A DNA stretch of 64,000 bases from positions 186,001 to 250,000 of the forward strand of contig JAUNUY010000002.1 of assembly GCA_030537935.1 (NCBI GenBank), given 5' to 3'. The notes beneath the pieces were generated by a model. The model saw only the letters and a list, made by a program, of their open reading frames with translations. It searched no databases and was not told the DNA's origin. The DNA comes from Eubacteriales bacterium. Its GTDB lineage: Bacteria; Bacillota; Clostridia; Lachnospirales; Lachnospiraceae. Positions within the stretch are counted from its first letter, which is position 1. Each line of letters starts with the position of its first letter. The position numbers were made by a program, and so were the translations under genes. Positions 30,906-39,796 of the stretch are shown piece by piece.

Positions 30906-31457
30906 TTATTTTTTCTTATATCCCAAAGATTGCATGCCCTCTACGCTCTTTGACAGGGAGATGGCGCCATCACCCTCCAGTATCATACCGAGCATATTTT
31001 TCGCTTTTTCACGGTCAATCGTTTCGAAATCCACAATCAGCCATTCAACAAAACGGTCATCCAGTTTCTTATAATCCTCCGACATCCCGTCCAGACCATT
31101 GTACGTCTTCTTCATTTCCGCCATGATTTTTTCATACGTTTCCGCAGTCTGTCCCTCCGGCAACTCATTGAAATAAAGCAAGTTCTCCGCCGTTTGATAC
31201 CGTACGAGATCGCCCTTATGGTAGTAGGTCAATTGCGATTTGCTTTTCCCCTTGGGTGAATTAACCAAAACGGTTTTATCATACTCATCAATATCCGCCG
31301 GCAATTCACCGCGAACTTGTGCCATCGCCGGATCTATCGTCTCTTCCGCCTGCTTCTTTACAGTTTCTTTCTCTTCCTTACCGCAACCGGTAAATGCTCC
31401 CGCCGTCAACATCAAACAACATGCCGCCAGGATGGTCCGTACATATTTCTTTTTCAT
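30906..31457 (-). CDS. DUF1307 (YehR-like) lipoprotein
   Basis: A 183-residue surface lipoprotein. The signal peptide ends in a lipobox with cysteine at about residue 25 (GAFTGCGK). The mature part fits the YehR/DUF1307 pattern: a beta-rich start (KGKSKSQLTYYHKGDLVRYQ) and a helical second half. Function unknown. GGAGAAG precedes the ATG, and the gene lies 35 bases after the GT2 gene, so it is probably co-transcribed with the glycan genes. Confidence 0.75.
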   Translation of the reverse strand: MKKKYVRTILAACCLMLTAGAFTGCGKEEKETVKKQAEETIDPAMAQVRGELPADIDEYDKTVLVNSPKGKSKSQLTYYHKGDLVRYQTAENLLYFNELPEGQTAETYEKIMAEMKKTYNGLDGMSEDYKKLDDRFVEWLIVDFETIDREKAKNMLGMILEGDGAISLSKSVEGMQSLGYKKK

Positions 31458-31492
31458 TTCTTCTCCAATCTTCTGACCACAAGGGCCAGCTC

Positions 31493-32530
31493 TTATTCCG
31501 CCAATCGCGTTTTAATTCGTGGCACCTTGTGCGCCTGATAGTATTTCTTTCGCCAAAACGGCATCTTCGCCAGACCGACGATGTTACCGATCCCGTAGGA
31601 TACATGAATCCCCGCAAATACAGCCGGTAATAATGCAAAATAGCGGTTTCGTTTCTTTGAACGGAGGATGCTCAATCCCGTCATCAAAAGATTCATCGCC
31701 ATATAGCCGCCGTACACCGCCACTGCGGGCCACTTCACAATCGGCAACAGTGCCGCACTGCCCGCAAAGGCCAGCACCGTAACGCCGGGGACGAAGTGGT
31801 ACAGCTTCAAACAACCCGGACATACGCCCAATGTCAGGCCACACCAGTAACCGTTGCCGTACTTCTGCTTCAGCATCCGCTTCAGGGTCGGCCGAACATG
31901 TTGGTACGAGCGAATCTTCGGATCCATACAAATCTTAAATCCGGCGCGGCGCATCCGATAGTGAATTTCATTGTCTTCCGTCCGCCCCAGTTGCTCATCC
32001 AGCAGCCCAATCGTTTCAAATATCTCCCGACGATAACATCCGTGAAAGATAGAATCCACGTAGCGTTTTTCCTCGTTGGTCCGGTAATTTGCAATGCTGC
32101 TGCCGAAAGCCGATGATTCCGCCTCCAACAACATCTCGCCGAAATCACTTTTTTCAAACAGAACATTCGGTCGTGGACCACCGCAGGCATCTTCCCCGGA
32201 CTCAATGCAAGCCACCGAACGGGCCACGAAATCTTCCGGAATATCGGCATGAGCATCCACCCGCATCAATACATCCCCCGTGGCCGCGCGAATGCCGACA
32301 TTCCAGCCGTTGGCCAATCGTTTCTCCGGATTTGCCAATACCTTCACCGCTGCAAAATCACTCTCCCGTGCGAACCGCTTCATCAGCGGCTTCGTCCCGT
32401 CATTAGACATGGAGTCCACCAAAATGATTTCCATCTTATCATGCGGATAGGTCTGTGCCCGAATATCCGCCAATAGGGATGGTAAAGTCTTCTCCTCATT
32501 CAATGCAATGACCATTAAACTGACTTTCAT
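31493..32530 (-). CDS. Family 2 glycosyltransferase with C-terminal membrane segments
   Basis: A 345-residue enzyme. The GT-A domain begins VSLMVIALNEEKTLPSLL with IILVDSMSNDGT, has the DxD-type motif RVDAHADIP, and an acidic catalytic region GRTEDNEIHYRMR. Hydrophobic segments at about 245-310 anchor it to the membrane. This layout matches enzymes that extend undecaprenyl-linked sugars, such as ExoA/succinoglycan types. The start at 32530 has AAAGGAG upstream. Confidence 0.85.
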   Translation of the reverse strand: MKVSLMVIALNEEKTLPSLLADIRAQTYPHDKMEIILVDSMSNDGTKPLMKRFARESDFAAVKVLANPEKRLANGWNVGIRAATGDVLMRVDAHADIPEDFVARSVACIESGEDACGGPRPNVLFEKSDFGEMLLEAESSAFGSSIANYRTNEEKRYVDSIFHGCYRREIFETIGLLDEQLGRTEDNEIHYRMRRAGFKICMDPKIRSYQHVRPTLKRMLKQKYGNGYWCGLTLGVCPGCLKLYHFVPGVTVLAFAGSAALLPIVKWPAVAVYGGYMAMNLLMTGLSILRSKKRNRYFALLPAVFAGIHVSYGIGNIVGLAKMPFWRKKYYQAHKVPRIKTRLAE

Positions 32531-32559
32531 GTCCACTCCTTTCGATTGGCCCGCCAATA

Positions 32560-33219
32560 CTATTGTGCGGCATCGCCGCCCCAAACTTCCCGTACGGTCA
32601 TGAACAGTATCTTGATGTCCAGCCATAAACTGAAATGCGCCAAGTAATCCAAATTATAGACCATCTTATCCGGCAGAATGTAACGGATATATGCTTCATC
32701 CGCATCCATGCCCGCATCCGTGTAACGGGATAACACTTCATCTTCATCCTTGTACTTGATACTCGCCAATGACGTCACGCCCGCCGGCAACAGGAGCGTC
32801 GCTTTCATATCCTCATCATACGCCTTGACATAGGCTACCGATTCCGGCCTCGTGCCGACGAAACTCATATCCCCGACCAAAATATTGAACAGTTGGGGCA
32901 GCTCGTCCAGTCGACGCTTGCGCAACTTATGCCCCATTGCGGTAATCCGACTGTCATTCTTTCCGGTCAGACCACCCCGTTTGTCCGCATCACAGACCAT
33001 GGTCCGAAACTTGTAAATCCGAAAGATTCGACCGCCCGTCGTCACGCGCAGTTGCCGGTAAAAGACGGGCCCCTTACTGTCGCGTTTGATGGCGATGGCC
33101 AGATAGATAAAGACCGGAAATAGCAGTACCAGCATCGTGAATGAGGCCGTTACATCAAAAAGACGTTTTATCTTTAGTTGGAAACGACGTTTTCTCAACC
33201 GTTTCTTATAATACCGCAT
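32560..33219 (-). CDS. Undecaprenyl-phosphate sugar-1-phosphate transferase (PglC/WcaJ family)
   Basis: Monotopic phosphoglycosyl transferase that starts lipid-linked glycan synthesis. The 219-residue protein has one membrane hairpin (about 23-45), the basic FRIYKFRTM motif, the catalytic Asp-Glu pair in RRLDELPQLFNIL and GDMSFVGTRPE. The short, PglC-like form suggests a diacetylbacillosamine- or similar sugar-phosphate donor; the upstream aminotransferase supports an amino sugar. Its start overlaps the aminotransferase stop by 14 bases. Confidence 0.88.
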   Translation of the reverse strand: MRYYKKRLRKRRFQLKIKRLFDVTASFTMLVLLFPVFIYLAIAIKRDSKGPVFYRQLRVTTGGRIFRIYKFRTMVCDADKRGGLTGKNDSRITAMGHKLRKRRLDELPQLFNILVGDMSFVGTRPESVAYVKAYDEDMKATLLLPAGVTSLASIKYKDEDEVLSRYTDAGMDADEAYIRYILPDKMVYNLDYLAHFSLWLDIKILFMTVREVWGGDAAQ

Positions 33220-34417
33220 CCAGAGACTCCTTCAGACAAGCCAGAACGTACTGTACGTCCTCATCCGACAACAGCGTGTGAAACGGTAAGGTCATACCGT
33301 TTTTATACTGCGCATGTGCATTGGGGAAATCATTGATGTCAAAGCCCAGATTCTTGTACGCCGTCAACATGGGTAAGGGTTTATAGTGTACGTTACAGGC
33401 AATCCCGCGTTCCGCCATTTCCCGGATGACCGCATTCCGTTTTTCCTCATCCGCTCCCGGAATCCGAATCATGTAGAGATGTCGGGAAGACTCATATACA
33501 TCCGTTTGAAACGGCCGCGTCTTTAGTCCGAGCGTCTTGACGCCGGCATCATATGCCGCCGCCAGAACCCGCCGGCGCGCCAAAAGCCGATTATATCGCT
33601 TCAACTGTGCCAACCCGATGGCCCCCATGATGTCCGTCATATTACATTTAAAGGCGGGTTCGAGAATATCATATTCCCAACTGCCCTTCCCCGTCTTCGC
33701 CAAGGCATCTTTCGTTTGACCGTGCAGGGAAAGTCGGTTGACGGTCGTATACACGACTTCATCATCTACCCCTTCAGGTAAATGCCAAGTCAATGCACCG
33801 CCTTCCGCCGTCGTCAAATTCTTCACCGCGTGGAAAGAAAATGCCGTCATATCCGCAATCGCACCAACGCGACGTCCCCGCCATGTTGCTCCGAAGGCGT
33901 GCGCACCGTCCGTAATGATGGCTACGCGACCGATGGCACGTTGCAGGTCATTGGCCGGCTGAAACATCGTCCGCTTCTCCGTCACAATCTCAAACAACCG
34001 GTCATAGTCACAAGGCGTCCCCGCCAAGTCCACCGGAATGACGGCCTTGGTCCGCGGCGTAACGGCCGCCGCCAGTGCATCGTAGTCCGCTTCATATCCG
34101 TCACGGGCCGTATCAACCATGACGATTGTCGCACCCACATGGTCAATCACGCTGACACTCGCTGTATAGGTATAGGCGGGTACGATAACCTCATCCCCCG
34201 GACCGACACCTAAAACACGCAATGCCATCTCCAATGCCGCCGTCGCCGAATTTAGGCAAATGGCACGCTTCGTACCGCAATAGTCGGCAATTTCCCGTTC
34301 AAAACGCTTTACTTTCGGGCCCGTAGTAATCCATCCGGACCGCAAGGTATCCACTACTTCGTCTATTTCCGCTTGAGAAATATCCGGCGGTGAAAACGGT
34401 ATATCTCTGTAATCCAT
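33206..34417 (-). CDS. DegT/DnrJ/EryC1/StrS sugar aminotransferase
   Basis: PLP enzyme making an amino-sugar nucleotide for surface glycans. The 403-residue protein contains NSATAALEMALRVLGVGPGDEVI, the Asp-Gly-Ala-His of the PLP pocket (DGAHAFGA) and the Schiff-base lysine in FSFHAVKNLTTAEGGAL. GGAGAAG supports the start at 34417. It heads the set aminotransferase / sugar-phosphate transferase / GT2 / lipoprotein. No oxidoreductase or acetyltransferase for the sugar is present, so other steps must be encoded elsewhere. Confidence 0.9.
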   Translation of the reverse strand: MDYRDIPFSPPDISQAEIDEVVDTLRSGWITTGPKVKRFEREIADYCGTKRAICLNSATAALEMALRVLGVGPGDEVIVPAYTYTASVSVIDHVGATIVMVDTARDGYEADYDALAAAVTPRTKAVIPVDLAGTPCDYDRLFEIVTEKRTMFQPANDLQRAIGRVAIITDGAHAFGATWRGRRVGAIADMTAFSFHAVKNLTTAEGGALTWHLPEGVDDEVVYTTVNRLSLHGQTKDALAKTGKGSWEYDILEPAFKCNMTDIMGAIGLAQLKRYNRLLARRRVLAAAYDAGVKTLGLKTRPFQTDVYESSRHLYMIRIPGADEEKRNAVIREMAERGIACNVHYKPLPMLTAYKNLGFDINDFPNAHAQYKNGMTLPFHTLLSDEDVQYVLACLKESLDAVL

Positions 34418-34632
34418 CTCTTCTCCTTTTTCCCGCGATATTCGCGCTCTCATAATAATTATATCAAATACGACAGAATAATCCAGACAATTTTATCGGC
34501 TGCCATCTTCATAACCCATGCCGCCCGGCACGATATGTCTCCGGAAACGGAGCAATCATCGTTCAATCCCGGAGATATATCACCGTGATTTATACGTTGC
34601 GGCGCCCCGTTGTATTTATCTGAGAATATCCC

Positions 34633-34661
34633 TTGACAATCGCCAATGTTTGCGTTATACT
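34633..34661 (+). promoter_or_regulatory. Strong sigma-A promoter driving a non-coding RNA
   Basis: TTGACA (34633-34638), 17-bp spacer, TATACT (34656-34661). Transcription should begin about 34668. No ORF follows; instead a structured region ends in a long terminator. Confidence 0.85.
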
Positions 34662-34667
34662 CAGTCA

Positions 34668-34925
34668 TGAATATCGAATGCCTTGCATCCGATTTTCCGT
34701 CGAGTCAGGGCTCGACAGCAGACGGTTCGTTAAATCGCTCTCGAATCTCCTTCCAAACTTTTGAGAACCTTCAACCGATTTAACGATGCGCTCACCGTCC
34801 GCGGCATGTCATCATCCGTGCCGCACACGGACCGGTAGCAACCGACAGAACCTCGTCGGGTAACACCGGTATCCGATAAAAATAAAACGTCTTAGACTCG
34901 TAACCTCGGTCTAAGACGTTTTATT
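34668..34925 (+). ncRNA. Structured standalone non-coding RNA, family not recognised (about 258 nt)
   Basis: The region between a consensus promoter and a 17-bp terminator has no credible ORF but many perfect helices: GTCGAG/CTCGAC (34699-34704 with 34711-34716); TCGTTAAATCG/CGATTTAACGA (34727-34737 with 34776-34786) enclosing TCTCGAA/TTTGAGA; GACGGT/ACCGTC (34721-34726 with 34794-34799); GTCC-GCGGCA/TGCCGC-ACAC-GGAC (34797-34832); CCGAC/GTCGG (34842-34846 with 34855-34859); and a closing helix ATCGAATGCC/GGTATCCGAT (34673-34682 with 34868-34877). Some helices are mutually exclusive, suggesting a switch or pseudoknot. It lies alone between divergent and convergent genes, so it acts in trans. 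It lacks the signatures of 6S, tmRNA, RNase P, SRP RNA and the riboswitches I know. Confidence 0.72.
34881..34925. terminator. Terminator of the structured RNA, shared with murI
   Basis: A perfect 17-bp stem AATAAAACGTCTTAGAC / GTCTAAGACGTTTTATT with an 11-base loop, then T residues. It overlaps the murI stop codon, so it can also end the murI transcript on the minus strand. Confidence 0.92.
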
Positions 34926-35733
34926 TTTGCCAATGAAGCGCCTCGATGTCTACAAGTTCCAGCTTTGCATCCGCCTTGACGGAACGAATCAAACGCTGCA
35001 TTGCCGGCGTTTTTTTGCTGGCTAAAAATACATGGTCTCCTTGCGGTACAGTCGCCGTCAGATTATGCGTTTCCAACAACCGCCGCAATGCCGTTGCCGT
35101 ATGACGTGCGGGATCGACCAATGTAACGGCCGGCCCGACAATCGCCCGTATCCGATCCGCCACCAGCGGATAGTGTGTACATCCTAAAATCAAGGTGTCA
35201 ATATCCGCCGACATCAACGGCTCCAGATACATGCGTAAAACCGCTTCCAATGCCGATCCCGTCGTCTCGCCGGCCTCGATAAGCGGTACGAGTTTCGTAC
35301 ATGCCGACGTCACCACGGCGATGTCCGGACGATGTCTCCGTAACATCGCCTGATAAGCGCCGCTTTCAACCGTCGCCTTCGTCGCCATCAGACCGACACG
35401 CCCGGTCCGCGTCACTGCCAGTGTTCGACGCACCGCCGGTTCTAAAACGCCCAGCACCGGAGAGCGCGTCACCTTCCGCATATCTTCGAGCGCATAGGCA
35501 CTCTCCGTATTACAGGCCGTCACCACCGCCTTGACGGGCCACGCATTCAGATAACGCGTAATTTCCCGTGCATAAGTGATAATGGTCTCCGGCGTTTTAC
35601 CGCCGTACGGTGCCCGTTGCGTATCACCGAAGTATACAAAACGCTCTCCGGGCAGCGCATGAACCATCTCCCGGAGAACGGTCAGACCGCCAACGCCGGA
35701 ATCAAATACCCCGATGGGCAAATTATGCGCCAT
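34921..35733 (-). CDS. murI: Glutamate racemase
   Basis: Supplies D-glutamate for peptidoglycan. The 270-residue protein has GVFDSGVGGLTVLREM, the first catalytic cysteine in VTACNTESAYAL and the second in LILGCTHYPLV. The start at 35733 is preferred (family N-terminus); another in-frame start lies 27 bases upstream. It overlaps the ddl stop by eleven bases and completes a peptidoglycan-precursor cluster. Confidence 0.94.
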   Translation of the reverse strand: MAHNLPIGVFDSGVGGLTVLREMVHALPGERFVYFGDTQRAPYGGKTPETIITYAREITRYLNAWPVKAVVTACNTESAYALEDMRKVTRSPVLGVLEPAVRRTLAVTRTGRVGLMATKATVESGAYQAMLRRHRPDIAVVTSACTKLVPLIEAGETTGSALEAVLRMYLEPLMSADIDTLILGCTHYPLVADRIRAIVGPAVTLVDPARHTATALRRLLETHNLTATVPQGDHVFLASKKTPAMQRLIRSVKADAKLELVDIEALHWQK

Positions 35734-36862
35734 ACCGGCCTCGCTTAAATGCACTGTCAATCAATGCTGCAATCAGTTCCCGATTGGACAATCCCGCCTT
35801 ACGAGCCAACATGGCATACATACTGATGGCGGTAAAACCGGGCATGGTATTGATTTCATTGAAAACAATTTCATTCGTCCCCTCTTCCAGGAAAAAATCA
35901 ACCCGGGAAAGGGAGTAACAATCCAAGGCATCGAAAATCCGTTCGGCGGCCCGCTTTACAGCGTCTTCAACACCCGCCGGCAATACCGGATCCACCACCG
36001 TCTTCGATGCCGCATTGTGATACTTCGCTTCAAAATCATAGAACTCGTTGGCCGCAACGACCTCGCCGACACCCAGACTGCGGGTCACCCCGTCGGAAAA
36101 GACCGCACATTCAATCTCCCGACCGACAATCGCCTCTTCCACCAGTATTCGACGATCTTCCACCGCCGCCGCACCGATTGCCGTTGCCAGTTCCGCATCG
36201 TTTCGTGCCTTGGAAACGCCCACGGACGACCCCGCATTGGCTGGCTTGACGAAAACCGGATAGTCGAGCGTCGCCAGAATCTTCTCCTGCACCCGCTCCG
36301 GACTGACGAGCTCATGTGGTAAAATGGACACGTGCTTGGCTTGACGGATGCCGAGCTCCTTCACCAAAATCTTCGTCGTCAATTTATCCATAGCCGTAGC
36401 ACTGGAGAGGACGCCACATCCCACATAAGGAATCCCGGATAAATCCAAGAGACCCTGCACCGTTCCGTCCTCGCCGTTTTTACCGTGTAAAACGGGGAAG
36501 CATACATCGACACGGATGAAAGATTCTTTTTGTTCCCGATCATCGCTCATAACCGCCACGCTTTGCTTGGTCGCATCCGGTAACAGATAAGCATTCTTAT
36601 CCCCGTAAATCCACTCACCCGTTTCCAGCTCTTCTTCCCGGGTCACATACAGCCAGCGGCCCTGCTTCGTAATCCCGATGATATAGACGTTATAATCTTC
36701 CCGATTGATGTGCTGTAAAACATTTCGTGCCGACAAGACGGACACGTCATGCTCCGACGACTTACCGCCGAAGAGTACCAGCAAATTTTTCTTGATTCTC
36801 AAAATAATCTCCGTTCCATAACCGTCGAAAAGAGACCTTGAAATAAGATCCCTTTCCGACAT
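35723..36862 (-). CDS. ddl: D-alanine--D-alanine ligase
   Basis: ATP-grasp ligase for the peptidoglycan stem terminus. The C-terminal part carries VKPANAGSSVGVSKA, then RVDFFLEEGTNEIVFNEINTMPGFT with the metal ligands. An N-terminal VLFGGKSSEHDVSVLSA motif fixes the start region. As drawn there are about 20 residues before the usual start. A TTG at 36802, seven bases after GGAG, would give the standard N-terminus (LRIKKNLLVLFGG) and is a plausible true start. Confidence 0.93.
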   Translation of the reverse strand: MSERDLISRSLFDGYGTEIILRIKKNLLVLFGGKSSEHDVSVLSARNVLQHINREDYNVYIIGITKQGRWLYVTREEELETGEWIYGDKNAYLLPDATKQSVAVMSDDREQKESFIRVDVCFPVLHGKNGEDGTVQGLLDLSGIPYVGCGVLSSATAMDKLTTKILVKELGIRQAKHVSILPHELVSPERVQEKILATLDYPVFVKPANAGSSVGVSKARNDAELATAIGAAAVEDRRILVEEAIVGREIECAVFSDGVTRSLGVGEVVAANEFYDFEAKYHNAASKTVVDPVLPAGVEDAVKRAAERIFDALDCYSLSRVDFFLEEGTNEIVFNEINTMPGFTAISMYAMLARKAGLSNRELIAALIDSAFKRGRYGA

Positions 36863-36868
36863 ACCCGC

Positions 36869-38062
36869 TTATTCGGTTGCATAGTTATCAAAATAACCCT
36901 GAATCCAGATAATCGGCGTGCCTTTGTCGCCACTACCGCTGGTCAAATCACAGAGAGAACCGATCAGGTCCGTCAGACGCCGCGGCGTCGTCCCCTGCGT
37001 TGCCATCTGCCCCTTCAAGTCCGCCTCTTTCTGCTCAATGGACGCGCGAATGGCATCCTGTAAAGCCGAACCTTCCAGATGTGAAAAATCGTTATCCGCC
37101 AAATACTTCAACTTTAACTCATTCGGTCGACCGTCCAATCCCGCCGTGTAACCGGGACAGGGTACCGGATCCGCCAATTCCCAGATGCCGCCTACCGGAT
37201 CTTTGAATGCACCGTCTCCGTAGACGAGCACTTCCACGGTCTTACCCGTCCGCTTCTTCAACTCCGCCTGTAAGTCGTTACAGAACACGTCCGCATTACG
37301 GGGAAACAGCTTCACGCGGTCTTCCGTGGACTTGTTTGAACCCAGCAGTCCGAATCGTTCATTATAACCGTGGTCCTCGGTCGCCGTTGAAACAATGTCA
37401 TCCAAGCCGAGCACCGTCTCTGCACCCGCCGCCTTCAATGCCCGCTTCGTATATTCGCGGGAATGAATATCACAAGCCAACACGTGCTTCGTATAATCCA
37501 AAATCGTTTTCGGATGGTTTGCCAGAATGATTTCAGCCTCACAGCCCATGCTCTCAATCAATTGCTGATAGTAATCCGGATAATCCACCCCCGTAAATTC
37601 GTGCGGGTTCATCCCGTACAATTCCCGATAGCGGGCCAGGGACAATACATCGCTATACGGATTAATCCCTTTCTCATCCAACTGATCCTGCGTCAGAATT
37701 TGATTACCGACCTCATCTGCCGGATAGCTCAACATCAGATAAATCTTTTTGACCGCCTTGGCAATGCCGCGCAAGCAGATGGCGAAACGATTCCGACTCA
37801 GAATCGGAAAAATAACGCCAATCTCATCCACCGGAAACTGCCGACGGACATCCGCCGCTATCTCGTCCACGCTTACGTAATTCCCCTGCGAACGGGCCAA
37901 TACGGCCTCCGTCACGCCGATAACATCACGCTCTCTGAACTCGATGTTTCCTTCTTTTGCCGCATCTTCCAATGAATCTGCAACGATTTTCACCAGGTCA
38001 TCACCTTGCTTGATGATGCCCGTACGAATGCCGCGGGAAACGGTACCGATATATCTGGACAT
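36869..38062 (-). CDS. CofE-like (F420-0:gamma-glutamyl ligase family) protein
   Basis: A 397-residue protein of the family annotated as coenzyme F420-0:L-glutamate ligase in anaerobic Firmicutes. Visible points are the N-terminal TVSRGIRTGIIKQGDDLV, the ERDVIGVTEAVLARSQGNYV segment that resembles the CofE nucleotide region, and VLVYGDGAFKDPVGGIWE. No F420 genes lie nearby, and Firmicutes of this type are not known to make F420. It sits six bases upstream of ddl and ahead of murI, so it may instead attach glutamate or another amino acid to a cell-wall precursor (inference). GGAGG precedes the ATG. Confidence 0.72.
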   Translation of the reverse strand: MSRYIGTVSRGIRTGIIKQGDDLVKIVADSLEDAAKEGNIEFRERDVIGVTEAVLARSQGNYVSVDEIAADVRRQFPVDEIGVIFPILSRNRFAICLRGIAKAVKKIYLMLSYPADEVGNQILTQDQLDEKGINPYSDVLSLARYRELYGMNPHEFTGVDYPDYYQQLIESMGCEAEIILANHPKTILDYTKHVLACDIHSREYTKRALKAAGAETVLGLDDIVSTATEDHGYNERFGLLGSNKSTEDRVKLFPRNADVFCNDLQAELKKRTGKTVEVLVYGDGAFKDPVGGIWELADPVPCPGYTAGLDGRPNELKLKYLADNDFSHLEGSALQDAIRASIEQKEADLKGQMATQGTTPRRLTDLIGSLCDLTSGSGDKGTPIIWIQGYFDNYATE

Positions 38063-38272
38063 GGAATACCTCCTCATTCTTTGACCTTCCGGCCGTCACT
38101 TTCAACGTTTCCAGTATATCATAAATCAGAACGTTAGAAAACAGATTTTGCGCAGGGATTATCGCATGTCTTTGTGTCGCACACCTGACAATCTGACGAA
38201 CACGCCACTTTCAAAACGTCCATTTTCGTGATATTTCACGACAATGCGGTCCGCCTGACCGTTCTCGACAGC

Positions 38273-38626
38273 CTACTTTTTGAAAACGGCATCCCATGCC
38301 GCTTCTTTGAAACCGAGCAGAACGAAATCATCCCCGACAACCAGCGGCCGTTTTACCAACATGCCGTCCGTACCTAATAGTGCCAACTTCTCCGCTTCCG
38401 TCATTTCCGGCAGCTTATCCTTTAATTTCAGTTCACGATATTTCATACCGCTCGTATTGAAGAAACGTTTGATATCATAGTCCGATTGTTCAAAATACCG
38501 CTTCAACGTCTCCGCCGACGGATGTTCCTCGACGATATGAATCGCTTCGTAATCTGCGCCGATATTATCTAAATATTTTTTTGCCCGCTGACAAGTCGAG
38601 CACTTCGGATACCAATAAAATTTCAT
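38273..38626 (-). CDS. ArsC/Spx-family thioredoxin-fold protein
   Basis: A 117-residue protein with a redox CxxC at residues about 9-12 (YPKCSTCQRAKKYL), and the family C-terminal KRPLVVGDDFVLLGF. It resembles YffB/Spx-like members of the ArsC superfamily more than true arsenate reductase; no ars genes are nearby. It may act as a disulfide reductase or an Spx-type RNA polymerase partner; not decidable by eye. The cysteine pair is intact. Confidence 0.82.
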   Translation of the reverse strand: MKFYWYPKCSTCQRAKKYLDNIGADYEAIHIVEEHPSAETLKRYFEQSDYDIKRFFNTSGMKYRELKLKDKLPEMTEAEKLALLGTDGMLVKRPLVVGDDFVLLGFKEAAWDAVFKK

Positions 38627-38718
38627 AACACTCCTCTCTGCAGGGAACCGCTCCCCATCGTTTCCGTTTTATTGTAACGGATTTTCGGACATTGTCAAAC
38701 GGGGCCCCATTAATCCTG

Positions 38719-38747
38719 TTGAAGTATAACGCCTGATATGCTATAAT
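38719..38747 (+). promoter_or_regulatory. Promoter of the iron-complex ABC operon
   Basis: TTGAAG (38719-38724), 17-bp spacer, TATAAT (38742-38747). The region just after the -10 (ATCGTTATCATCGG) is a weak candidate metal-regulator site. Confidence 0.75.
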
Positions 38748-38785
38748 GCCATCGTTATCATCGGTTGACTATAAGGAGCGTAGCG

Positions 38786-39796
38786 ATGAAAAAGAATTCA
38801 TTTACACTATTCTGTTTCATATTGGCGGCGGCATTAATCTTGACCTTCTTTCTCTCATTCGGTGTCGGGTCATATCCCATGTCGCCGGGAACCGTGTGCC
38901 GAGTCCTTTGGCAAGGTATTACGGGCAAAGGCGACGTCCCGCCCGTCTTTATGCAGGTCGTTTGGCAGGTTCGCATTCCTCGAATCATCATGGCAATCCT
39001 CGTAGGCGGTGCACTCTCCGTCTCCGGTACCGGATATCAACTCCTCTTTCAAAATCCGATGGTCTCACCGGATATTCTGGGTGTTTCCGCAGGTGCCGGA
39101 TTCGGTGCCGCCGCGGCCATGCTGGCAGGCGGCGGCCTTTGGCTCATCCGCTCCGTATCTTTCCTCTTCGGTATCGGCGCCGTCTTGTTGACCACACTCA
39201 TTGTACGTCTGGTCCGTCAACGTGGTGCCGTCATATACATCTTGGCCGGACTGGTCGTCTCAACTTTTTTCCAGGCAATGATTGCCGTCCTGAAAACACT
39301 GGCAGATACCGATGATGTTCTTCCCTCCATCACCTTTTGGCTTATGGGCAGCCTCGGCAAGGCCAATCCCGCCGCTGCCGGCCACATGCTCCTACTCAGT
39401 GTCTTCTGTCTCATCCCGCCCTTCCTCATTCGCTACCATATTAACGTACTTGCACTCGGTGAGGAAACGGCACGGACAACCGGCGTCCCGATGAAACGCC
39501 TACGCGGTATCATCATTACCTCTTCCACGCTTTTAACGGTCGGTGCCGTGAGCCTTTGCGGCATTATCGGGTGGATTGGTCTTATTGTCCCGCACATTGC
39601 GCGTTTCTTTGTCGGCGCCAAGTTCGAACACCTGTTACCCGCCTCCTTTTTGGCCGGCGGTCTTCTGCTACTGATAATTGACAACCTTATTCGGATGAAG
39701 GACGGCATCGCATTGCCGGTCGGCGTACTGACGGCACTTGTCGGCTCTCCACTCTTCGTCCTCATTATGTTACGGGAAAGGAGGGCCCTTGCATGA
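38786..39796 (+). CDS. FecCD-type ABC transporter permease (iron complex/cobalamin class)
   Basis: A 336-residue BtuC/FecCD permease with about ten membrane segments. Family motifs VGGALSVSGTGYQLLFQNPM and GWIGLIVPHIARF (the ATPase-contact loop) are visible. AAGGAG supports the start at 38786. It overlaps the ATPase gene by four bases. Confidence 0.92.
   Translation: MKKNSFTLFCFILAAALILTFFLSFGVGSYPMSPGTVCRVLWQGITGKGDVPPVFMQVVWQVRIPRIIMAILVGGALSVSGTGYQLLFQNPMVSPDILGVSAGAGFGAAAAMLAGGGLWLIRSVSFLFGIGAVLLTTLIVRLVRQRGAVIYILAGLVVSTFFQAMIAVLKTLADTDDVLPSITFWLMGSLGKANPAAAGHMLLLSVFCLIPPFLIRYHINVLALGEETARTTGVPMKRLRGIIITSSTLLTVGAVSLCGIIGWIGLIVPHIARFFVGAKFEHLLPASFLAGGLLLLIIDNLIRMKDGIALPVGVLTALVGSPLFVLIMLRERRALA

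Noticed and set aside
34668..34925. 6S RNA, tmRNA, RNase P RNA or SRP RNA
   Set aside because: It has several separate hairpins rather than one long 6S rod, no tag ORF or tRNA-like ends, no GAGGAAAGTC core of RNase P, and no SRP GGAA-tetraloop motif.
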